Both the position numbers and the translations under genes were made by a program. Positions 1-6,403 of a stretch of DNA of 24,854 bases are shown piece after piece; positions within the stretch are counted from its first letter, which is position 1, and every line of letters starts with the position of its first letter. The DNA lies in the NCBI RefSeq assembly GCF_000169335.1, contig NZ_AAXW01000064.1:1-24854 (forward strand), read 5' to 3'. The DNA is from Crocosphaera chwakensis CCY0110 (lineage in GTDB: Bacteria > Cyanobacteriota > Cyanobacteriia > Cyanobacteriales > Microcystaceae). The notes under the pieces were generated by a model. That model did no database searches, was not told the origin of the DNA, and was given only the letters and a program-made list of their open reading frames with translations.

Positions 1-239
1 TTTGGTTTTATTTAGCTCAAACAAATGAACTTTTAGCAGATCAAAAAATTGGTCAAATTCTAGATAAATTTCCTATGCTCTCTCGATTCCCTGACATGGG
101 GAGAAACCGCGATGATGTATCAATAGGAGTTAGAAGTTTTCCTATTAAGCCCTATATTATTTTTTATACTCATATCAAAGATGGGATAGAAATTGTCAGA
201 ATCCTACATCAATCAAGAGATATTAAAACTCAGTTTTGA
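1..239 (+). CDS. ParE/RelE-family toxin, C-terminal part (cut by window start)
   Basis: The open frame enters from the left edge (first full codon at 3) and stops at TGA 237-239, giving 78 visible residues. The visible protein has the pattern of a ParE/RelE-type toxin: a helical stretch with FPMLSRFPDMGR, then strand residues VRSFPIKPYIIFY, then IEIVRILHQSRDI near the C-terminus. The VRSFP...Y.IFY and ..VRILH..RDI strands are typical of this fold. These toxins act on gyrase (ParE) or on ribosome-bound mRNA (RelE); the sequence does not say which. An antitoxin would be expected just upstream, outside the window. Family assignment is by eye; the N-terminus is missing. Confidence 0.72.
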   Translation, partial: WFYLAQTNELLADQKIGQILDKFPMLSRFPDMGRNRDDVSIGVRSFPIKPYIIFYTHIKDGIEIVRILHQSRDIKTQF

Positions 240-323
240 GAAGCCAGCCAATAATAAAAAGAACATGAACTTATATCATGTCCTCACACACATTAAATCA
301 ATTTAATTATTAAGTGAAAAAAA

Positions 324-1040
324 CTAGGCTTTGTTAGTTTTCTTTTGAGTAAGTTTACGTTTGAAAGCACTACCAAAACCAAGAGCAGCACCAGCACCTA
401 ACAGGGTTAAAGGTTCAGGAACAGGTTGAGAAACAAAAGTACCTGTTACAACGAAGTTATCAATCCCACTATTATTACCGACTAGACCAGAACTACCTTG
501 GCCAGAAGCAGTTAGACGAAAAAAGAAGGTTGTATTAGCTTGGAGTGTATTGCCAGTAAAATCGAAGACAAATGGAACAGGAGAAGGATTAAGAAGAGTG
601 TTAGAGTTAGGAAATAGATCAATGACACTATCCGTCGCTAATGTAGTAGTTTTGGTACTATCTAATAGATCAATAGTTAAGTCAAAGTCCCGTGAATTAA
701 TTTGCGAAGTCCCTACACCGCTAAAAATAAGGGCATCCAGACTAATTGTATCTAATTCTATCGCTTGAGATCCAACTGCTACAGTAATATCAACGGTCCA
801 AGGACCTTGAGTGTGAAGATTTCGTTGAACGGCAAACAGGTCTTGTGTAGCAGCAGTATTAAATAAGTTAAAATCAGCTGTTAAATTGCCAGGATCACTA
901 ACCCCATTAGTTATCCAATTCAAGTTTGAAGCAGTCGCACCTGAAACAGTCCGTCCATCAAAATCAGTGGATAATATAGTAGCAGCATTGGCTGAATTAA
1001 CTGAACTAAAAACAGTAACACCAGCTAATACCAATTTCAA
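324..1040 (-). CDS. PEP-CTERM sorting-domain protein, N-terminus doubtful
   Basis: This is a 238-residue secreted-type protein. Its C-terminus has VPEP (about 207-210), a hydrophobic stretch (LTLLGAGAALGFGSAF) and a basic tail (KRKLTQKK). That is the PEP-CTERM signal recognised by exosortase/EpsH, which anchors or processes exported proteins. The N-terminus has a signal-peptide core (VLAGVTVFSS) and a likely cleavage site after SANA. The middle is Asp/Asn/Thr-rich and probably beta-structured; I do not recognise it. No ATG is available: the frame reaches a stop at 1050-1052, so the start would be TTG at 1038-1040 with a short n-region. One extra T in the T5 run at 1039-1043 would restore an ATG upstream (about 1058) and a signal peptide beginning MCSQTF. 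A one-base deletion, a sequencing error or a true TTG start are all possible. Confidence 0.75.
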   Translation of the reverse strand: MKLVLAGVTVFSSVNSANAATILSTDFDGRTVSGATASNLNWITNGVSDPGNLTADFNLFNTAATQDLFAVQRNLHTQGPWTVDITVAVGSQAIELDTISLDALIFSGVGTSQINSRDFDLTIDLLDSTKTTTLATDSVIDLFPNSNTLLNPSPVPFVFDFTGNTLQANTTFFFRLTASGQGSSGLVGNNSGIDNFVVTGTFVSQPVPEPLTLLGAGAALGFGSAFKRKLTQKKTNKA

Positions 1041-1446
1041 AAAGTCTGGCTACACATTCAAGTAGGGGTCAACGGCCGTTGACCCCTACAACATAAACAT
1101 CTGTAGTCTAAGTTAATGAAAAGGGTATAACAAGGCAACTCCTAAGTTCCAAGCTTTATAGCTACAGGATAAGGATAAAGAACCATTAAATATTGTCATA
1201 TTTGTGTCATCCAAACTTTGCTGTTTTAAAGATAAATGTAGGAGGGGAAGATATCAACTAAAAATTGATTAATATTTTTTATACTTTTTTTTGTGAGTCA
1301 ATATTTTTCCGAAAATTATACATGAAAAATAATATTGATGTGTTACTGGAATGGTTTGAGTAAAATAGTAAGAATTGGAAATGCCTGTATCTCTTTTCTG
1401 TTCCCTGTTCCCTTTCTCAACTATGTAATTTATTTTGTGTACTCAC
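1041..1446. other. Intergenic region between PEP-CTERM gene and DUF389 gene
   Basis: About 400 bases with no supported gene. It holds the 28-bp palindrome at 1062-1089. Near 1392-1417 is a short run of TTCCCTG-like repeats (ctgttccctgttcccttt), which resembles the heptamer repeats common between cyanobacterial genes. The rest is AT-rich. I could not place a convincing promoter. Confidence 0.5.
1062..1089. repeat. Perfect 28-bp palindrome
   Basis: The left half GTAGGGGTCAACGG is followed directly by its exact reverse complement CCGTTGACCCCTAC, giving a 14-bp stem with no loop. It is GC-rich in AT-rich surroundings and lies about 20 bp upstream of the apparent PEP-CTERM start. It looks like one of the small palindromic intergenic repeats dispersed in cyanobacterial genomes (inference). 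Copy number cannot be judged from this window. Confidence 0.8.
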
Positions 1447-2439
1447 TTATTCTTCATCTGATGAATCAATCACGCTAGTTGGTGTCACTTCAAAAATTAC
1501 TTTATAAGGATTTTCTAATTCCCGTTTTAAACGATTTTCAACAATTTCTACTACTTCTGGTTCAATGGGATTAGATGCTCTAGCTTTAACAATAACCACA
1601 GGAGGTTTTTTATTCCAGTTTACTCGAACTTGAAAGACATTAATATCAGGTCGATTGACTAAAGAACGAGTAACTAAAATTTTTTGAATAGAATCATGAA
1701 TTTTTGCTTTACTAATTAATTGCCAAAAGCTAATACCCAATGGCACAGCTAAGAAAATAATCAAAATACTGAACACCCCAGGATAAGTTCTAGCAAACTC
1801 ATTACTTCTCGCATATCCTCCTAAAAAATAGATAATAATACAAGCTAAATTAATGCCGATTAAATTAGTACAATATAATAGGCCAGCACCAGAAGCAATT
1901 CGCCATTCTCCTTGGGATAAAGCTAAACCAAAAACGCAAATAGGAGGCATCAAAGCGACAGCGATCGCCGTTCCTGGAATAGCATCCCCCACAGAAGGAC
2001 GAATCTTGGCATAACCACTAATTCCCCCAGCTACAATGGCGATTAATAAATCAATTAATGTCGGTTGAGTTCTCGATAAAATTTCTCCCCCAAATTCGGG
2101 TAAAGAAATAATGAGTCCCACGATTCCCGAACAAAAAATAGATAAAAAAGTAGCAAAAATAACCGAAATGAAACTACGGCGTAATAACTCAATATCTCCT
2201 TCTAAAGTAGCAAAAGCAAATCCCCTTAACGGTAACATCAAAGGGGCAATAATCATCGCCCCAATGATAACAGCAGCACTATTAATAATTAACCCAAAGG
2301 TTGCTAGTAAACAAGATCCTAGACTAAGAACTAAGTAATTTTGTGTTAGTTGAGATTCTTCTAATAATGATTCTCTTAGTTTGAGAATAGGAATAGCCCC
2401 TAAACCCAATTTTTTGATCATTTGCCAACTTATTTGCAT
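1447..2439 (-). CDS. DUF389 (TIGR00341-type) integral membrane protein
   Basis: The product has 330 residues and starts with ATG at 2437-2439. After a short amphipathic N-terminus it has several membrane helices (about 35-75, 90-112, 128-142, 155-175, 185-208, 220-240). The family's two conserved motifs are visible: GAMIIAPLMLPLRG (60-73) and GDAIPGTAIAVALMPPI (151-167). A soluble C-terminal tail of about 90 residues follows, ending in acidic residues. The family's molecular function is not established, so none is assigned. The gene stands alone between two noncoding gaps, on the same strand as the downstream PEP-CTERM gene but about 400 bp from it, so it is probably a single transcription unit. 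Confidence 0.85.
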   Translation of the reverse strand: MQISWQMIKKLGLGAIPILKLRESLLEESQLTQNYLVLSLGSCLLATFGLIINSAAVIIGAMIIAPLMLPLRGFAFATLEGDIELLRRSFISVIFATFLSIFCSGIVGLIISLPEFGGEILSRTQPTLIDLLIAIVAGGISGYAKIRPSVGDAIPGTAIAVALMPPICVFGLALSQGEWRIASGAGLLYCTNLIGINLACIIIYFLGGYARSNEFARTYPGVFSILIIFLAVPLGISFWQLISKAKIHDSIQKILVTRSLVNRPDINVFQVRVNWNKKPPVVIVKARASNPIEPEVVEIVENRLKRELENPYKVIFEVTPTSVIDSSDEE

Positions 2440-2689
2440 AAAAAAATTACCGCCAGGAAAATCGGTTAATTTATTGTAACAATTTATTTAACTTTTGGGT
2501 TTTTGATATTCATTACTATTTCTTATCTTCATCTCAATTTCTCTCAACCTTTTTACGGTACTAAACAGTTCAGATAACAAAAGATTAAACATAAAAACTA
2601 TAAAATTTACCTAACAACTCGGTTTATACTAAAGACTAAGTTAACAATAATATTTTTTAATATATAATAATTTTTGATTAAATTACCCT

Positions 2690-3610
2690 TCAAATTTTAT
2701 GCTCTGATGCTAGATGACATGGATAGTTTGGATCACCGGTTTCTATTTGTAATGTAGGATGTTCAATGCCAAACAAATCATATAATTGTTGAGAGGTTTC
2801 TGTTAAAAAGTTATCCCCTGGAAAGCCATTCGGCATGACTAAATGTACCGTTAAGGCTGTTTCACGGGTACTCATCGCCCAGATATGAAGATCGTGAATA
2901 TGATCAACCCCAGGAAGTTCTGTTAAATAAGTTCTAACTGCTTGGGGTTCAATAGCAACAGGAACCGCATCTAAAGCTAAATTAACCGAGTCTTTCAATA
3001 GTTGCCAAGTTCCGATGACAATGACAACAACAATCACTAAACTAACCACAGGATCAAACCATAACCAACCAGTTAATAGAATAGCGACACCCGTCAACAC
3101 AACCCCCAAAGAGATTAAAGCATCAGCAGACATATGTAAAAATGCCCCACGGATGTTTAAATCTTGATCCCGTCCTGACATAAATAATAAGGCCGTGATG
3201 GTATTAATAATGACTCCCACTAAAGCAACCATCATAATTGTCATACCAGGAATAGGGGTAGGATTAAATAATCGGGAAATGGCCTCCCAAGCAATACCTC
3301 CCATGACTAATAATAGGGTTAAAGCATTTAATAAAGCAGCTAAAATAGAAGAACGACGTAAGCCATAAGTGTAACGTTTTGTCGGAGGACGCTGGGCTAA
3401 AAAGTTGCCCACCCAAGCAACCAATAACCCAAAAACATCACTGAGATTATGACCGGCATCAGCTAACAGGGAAAGAGACCCGGTCCAAAACCCAAAAGCA
3501 AACTCGATAATAACAAAGACAACATTTAAAACCGTCCCAATAATAAAGGCGCGAGTATAGTTAGAAGCAGGGGGATGATGGTGATGGTGGTGAGTATGAG
3601 AATCAGGCAT
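2690..3610 (-). CDS. Cation diffusion facilitator (CzcD/ZitB-like Zn2+/Co2+ exporter)
   Basis: This membrane antiporter exports divalent metal, most likely zinc, from the cytoplasm in exchange for protons. Six hydrophobic segments are visible, followed by a cytoplasmic C-terminal domain (VDHIHDLHIWAMS...). The paired metal-site motifs are present: HNLSD in TM2 (H54, D58) and HMSAD in TM5 (H159, D163). The N-terminus has a His cluster (SHTHHHHHHPP), common in zinc CDFs. I chose ATG 3608-3610 (306 residues). An upstream in-frame GTG at 3647-3649 would add 13 unconserved-looking residues and crowd the promoter shared with the divergent gene at 3674. Metal choice is inferred from the His motif; no regulator gene is adjacent. 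Confidence 0.88.
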   Translation of the reverse strand: MPDSHTHHHHHHPPASNYTRAFIIGTVLNVVFVIIEFAFGFWTGSLSLLADAGHNLSDVFGLLVAWVGNFLAQRPPTKRYTYGLRRSSILAALLNALTLLLVMGGIAWEAISRLFNPTPIPGMTIMMVALVGVIINTITALLFMSGRDQDLNIRGAFLHMSADALISLGVVLTGVAILLTGWLWFDPVVSLVIVVVIVIGTWQLLKDSVNLALDAVPVAIEPQAVRTYLTELPGVDHIHDLHIWAMSTRETALTVHLVMPNGFPGDNFLTETSQQLYDLFGIEHPTLQIETGDPNYPCHLASEHKI

Positions 3611-3673
3611 AATAATAGTTTGTATGTGGTAATGATAAAGGATAGTCACCAGACAATTTAGTTATAACTTAGT

Positions 3674-5053
3674 ATGACTCATTTATTATCTTGGCATTGG
3701 CGATCGCTTCCCTTAAAAAAGTTAACAGGGTTAGAAGTTTTTGAGAGGTTATATGCTTCTAATGCTAACATTGCAACTTTATTAGAAAGTCCTTTTCCAA
3801 CTCCTTCTGACTATCCTTATTTATCTCGTTATTCCATTTGTGCAGGGGAACCCCGAATTATTAATGATAAAAGTCAATTATGGACTCCCAAAGTAGGAAA
3901 TATTTTACCATTTTTACAGAAATTATTAACACAAACAAACGGTAATTTGTCAAGTCCTGATCATCTTCCCTTTGCCGGAGGATGGTTAGGATGGTTAGGC
4001 TATGATTTAGCCTGGGAAATCGAATCTTTACCGCATTATAATCATGATACCCTGCCTTTTCCGATTGCCTATTGGTATGAACCTGAATCCTTTGCTATTT
4101 TAGATCATCTCGAACAAAAATTATGGTTAGGCAGTCATAGTTTTAAAGGGTTAGATAACTTACAATCTAAATTAGAAACAAAACCCTATTCTCTTCCTTA
4201 CCCTCTGAAAGCTTCCCCCTCTCACTTATCTTTTTATACCGAACAACAAGAATATGAAAACGCCGTTCGTCAAGCTAAAAAATATATTCAAGCAGGGGAT
4301 ATTTTTCAATCCAATCTATCCTTAAGATTTCAAACTACGACCCCATTAACCAGTTGGCGATTATATAAAAAATTACAACAAATTAATCCCTCTCCCTTCG
4401 CTAGTTATTGGCGATCGCCTTGGGGAGATATGATTAGTTGTTCCCCTGAAAGATTAGTGAGTTTAAATAATAATATTGCTCAAACTCGTCCCATTGCAGG
4501 AACCCGTCCCCGTGGCAAGAATTTTACACAAGAAACAGCGATGTTAATGGAACTGTCTTCTGATATTAAAGAAAAGGCAGAACATATCATGTTAGTCGAT
4601 TTAGAGCGTAACGACTTAGGCAAAGTATGTCAATGGGGTTCAGTAGAAGTAGATGAATTATTAACTATTGAAAGATATAGTCATGTTATTCACTTAGTTA
4701 GTAATATTAAAGGTAAATTACATCAAGGTAAAACATCGATTGATCTGATCAAAGCCTTATTTCCTGGGGGAACTATCACAGGATGCCCAAAAGTGAGATG
4801 TTTAGAAATTATTGAAGAACTAGAACCTGTTAAACGCAATTTATTTTATGGTTCTTGTGGTTATTTAGATTATCGAGGAAATCTAGACTTAAATATATTA
4901 ATTCGTACCTTATTATATACTCCTTTATCCCCGAATTTATCTAGTGTTTGGGGACAAGTCGGTGCTGGAATTGTAGCTGATAGTGATCCAGAAAAAGAAT
5001 GGTTTGAGTCCTTACAAAAAGCAAAAGCACAGTTAAAAGCCTTGAATTTATAA
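3674..5053 (+). CDS. Chorismate-utilising enzyme, PabB-like / TrpE component I family
   Basis: The product has 459 residues and starts at ATG 3674. It has an N-terminal domain (LLESP 37-40; SRYSICAGEP 51-60) and a C-terminal chorismate-binding domain: GDIFQSNLSLRF (208-219), SCSPERL (255-261), PIAGTRPRG (273-281), LVDLERNDLG (307-316), FPGGTITGCPK (363-373), GAGIVADSDPEKEW near the end. The product would be aminodeoxychorismate (folate branch) or anthranilate (tryptophan branch), each needing a glutaminase partner that is not in this window. FPGG(T/S)ITG.PKVR..EIIEELEP.(K/R)RN and the N-terminal LL.S...YSR pattern favour PabB. PIAGT has Ala where E. coli PabB has its active-site Lys (PIKGT), as in TrpE. 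I therefore leave the symbol open. Confidence 0.85.
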   Translation: MTHLLSWHWRSLPLKKLTGLEVFERLYASNANIATLLESPFPTPSDYPYLSRYSICAGEPRIINDKSQLWTPKVGNILPFLQKLLTQTNGNLSSPDHLPFAGGWLGWLGYDLAWEIESLPHYNHDTLPFPIAYWYEPESFAILDHLEQKLWLGSHSFKGLDNLQSKLETKPYSLPYPLKASPSHLSFYTEQQEYENAVRQAKKYIQAGDIFQSNLSLRFQTTTPLTSWRLYKKLQQINPSPFASYWRSPWGDMISCSPERLVSLNNNIAQTRPIAGTRPRGKNFTQETAMLMELSSDIKEKAEHIMLVDLERNDLGKVCQWGSVEVDELLTIERYSHVIHLVSNIKGKLHQGKTSIDLIKALFPGGTITGCPKVRCLEIIEELEPVKRNLFYGSCGYLDYRGNLDLNILIRTLLYTPLSPNLSSVWGQVGAGIVADSDPEKEWFESLQKAKAQLKALNL

Positions 5054-5126
5054 CTTATTATTATGGTATGGTAGAAAGAAGTAAATATTCTTTTTTTTGT
5101 TTTTTTCTAAATCTATTTTTTTGGTT

Positions 5127-6110
5127 ATGTCTTTAATTCGTATTCCTCCTGCTTGGTCTATTTCAGAGAATAAAATCACTCCCGAAACCGTTTATTTTAA
5201 CCGTAGACGCTTCTTAAAAGGTGTAATCGGGGCAAGCATTGCCGGCAGTTTAGTTCCCCTTTCAGGATGCCAAAAATCAGCCTCTCAAACCGCATTAGAA
5301 GCCACCTTGCAACAGCCTAAAATTCCAGGGGTTAAAACCTCACCTAAATTCAATCAAGTAGATCGTCCTATGACCAAACAAATTTTGGCAGGACAATATA
5401 ACAATTTTTATGAATTTGGAGGAACCAAAAAGATTTGGTTAAACGCTCAAAATTTACCCACAGAAAATTGGAAAGTTGAAGTTACAGGATTAGTTAATAA
5501 TCCCAAAACTTACGATATAGATGATTTAAAAAAGAAATTTCCCTTAGAAGAAAGAATCTATCGTTTTCGTTGTGTAGAAGCTTGGTCGATGGTATTACCT
5601 TGGGTTGGCTTTCCCATGAAAAAATTAATAGAAGCAGTAAACCCCAAAAGCGAGGCAAAATATGTCCGTTTTACCTCCTTTTATGATAAAGATATTACCA
5701 CTGGGCCTAGTTTTCACTTAGGGTATTTACCCTGGCCTTATAAAGAAGGATTAAGAATCGAAGAAATGGCTAATGATTTGGCCTTTTTTGCTGTAGGAAT
5801 TTATGGACATGATTTACCCAAACAACATGGCGCACCTTTACGGATGGTTATTCCTTGGAAATATGGATTCAAAGGAGCAAAATCTATTGTTAAAATTGAA
5901 TTTTTACAAGAACAACCAGCTACTTATTGGAACACCATTGACCCCAATGAATACGGTTTTGAAGCCAATGTTAACCCAAACAAACCTCATCCCCGATGGT
6001 CCCAAGCAACAGAAAAATTTATTAGTACAGGTCCCGGATTATCTTGGGAAATAAAAGAGACGTTACCTTACAATGGTTACGGGGAATATGTGGCTAGTTT
6101 GTATTCTTAG
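5127..6110 (+). CDS. msrP: Protein-methionine-sulfoxide reductase catalytic subunit MsrP (YedY)
   Basis: This periplasmic molybdenum-cofactor enzyme reduces methionine sulfoxide in exported proteins. The start is ATG 5127 (327 residues); the frame runs 10 codons further to a TTG inside a T-run, which is unlikely. The N-terminus has a Tat signal (NRRRFLKG, about 25-32) and a hydrophobic core ending LSGC, so it may also be lipidated at C48. The catalytic domain carries YNNFYEFG, then FPLEERIYRFRCVEAWSMV with the Mo-ligand Cys (C149), then HGAPLRMVIPWKYGFKG, EYGFEANVNP and HPRWSQATE. These match E. coli MsrP almost throughout. The haem-binding membrane partner MsrQ is not next to it. The stop codon sits in a hairpin and a transposon end begins nine bases later. 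Confidence 0.95.
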   Translation: MSLIRIPPAWSISENKITPETVYFNRRRFLKGVIGASIAGSLVPLSGCQKSASQTALEATLQQPKIPGVKTSPKFNQVDRPMTKQILAGQYNNFYEFGGTKKIWLNAQNLPTENWKVEVTGLVNNPKTYDIDDLKKKFPLEERIYRFRCVEAWSMVLPWVGFPMKKLIEAVNPKSEAKYVRFTSFYDKDITTGPSFHLGYLPWPYKEGLRIEEMANDLAFFAVGIYGHDLPKQHGAPLRMVIPWKYGFKGAKSIVKIEFLQEQPATYWNTIDPNEYGFEANVNPNKPHPRWSQATEKFISTGPGLSWEIKETLPYNGYGEYVASLYS

Positions 6111-6119
6111 AAAGAATAC
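6101..6119 (+). terminator. Hairpin across the msrP stop codon, possible terminator stem
   Basis: GTATTCT (6101-6107) and AGAATAC (6113-6119) form a perfect 7-bp inverted repeat around a 5-nt loop holding most of the TAG stop. No T-run follows, because TGTACA of the transposon end starts at 6120. If this was the msrP terminator, the insertion separated it from its T-tract. It may equally be a chance inverted repeat. Confidence 0.35.
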
Positions 6120-6165
6120 TGTACATTCACTAATTAAATGTCGCAATTTAACAGATTAATGTCGC
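6120..6165 (+). mobile_element. Isolated Tn7-like (type V-K CAST-type) transposon end
   Basis: The sequence opens with TGTACA (6120-6125) and then has two related repeats: TAATTAAATGTCGC (6131-6144) and ACAGATTAATGTCGC (6151-6165). Their ATGTCGC cores are 21 bp apart, two helical turns. TGTACA termini followed by (A)CA.ATTAATGTCG(C/T) TnsB-site arrays are the known form of the ends of cyanobacterial Tn7-like elements, including type V-K CRISPR-associated transposons such as ShCAST. Orientation places the element to the right of 6120. I found no tnsB, tnsC, tniQ, cas12k or CRISPR array, and no facing end, so it looks like a leftover end of a decayed element. The flank is ..GAATAC; a 5-bp target duplication cannot be tested without the partner end. 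Confidence 0.65.
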
Positions 6166-6220
6166 AAAACAAATAAGCTATAAACGTTATCTAAGGTATA
6201 AATACTTTTAACATTATGAC

Positions 6221-6403
6221 TTAACATAAAGGTGTTGATAAAACATAAATATGAGACATCTAACAAATGCGCTTAATACGGTGTAAAGCTTCTTGTGGAG
6301 ACAAGGGAGTCGCTAATATAGCAGAGTTAGTCAGATAGTAATATAACTGAACTTCCCCTTTGACAAAATGCCATAACGTATGCTGCGTGAAGGATACGCC
6401 GAA
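6221..6403 (-). pseudogene. Downstream fragment of a broken PIN-domain (VapC-like) toxin gene
   Basis: Read on the minus strand, one frame gives VQLYYYLTNSAILATPLSPQ, then EALHRIKRIC, then TAG (6260-6262), then MSHIYVLSTPLC and TAA (6221-6223). Cyanobacterial PIN toxins typically have ..EFY..ITN...T.PLSP.EA..RI..IC QM..I.VL.TPL.. in this part, so the TAG is probably a mutated CAG (Gln). There is no start codon, and a stop at 6404-6406 closes the frame on the 5' side. The upstream part lies across the insertion sequence at 8315-8446. The stretch 6374-6400 includes a GC-richer repeat-like segment (tgctgcgtgaaggatacgcc). Assignment is by eye. Confidence 0.45.

Noticed and set aside
5803..6054. 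83-codon open frame inside msrP
   Set aside because: It is in another frame of a clearly coding, well-conserved gene and has no features of its own.
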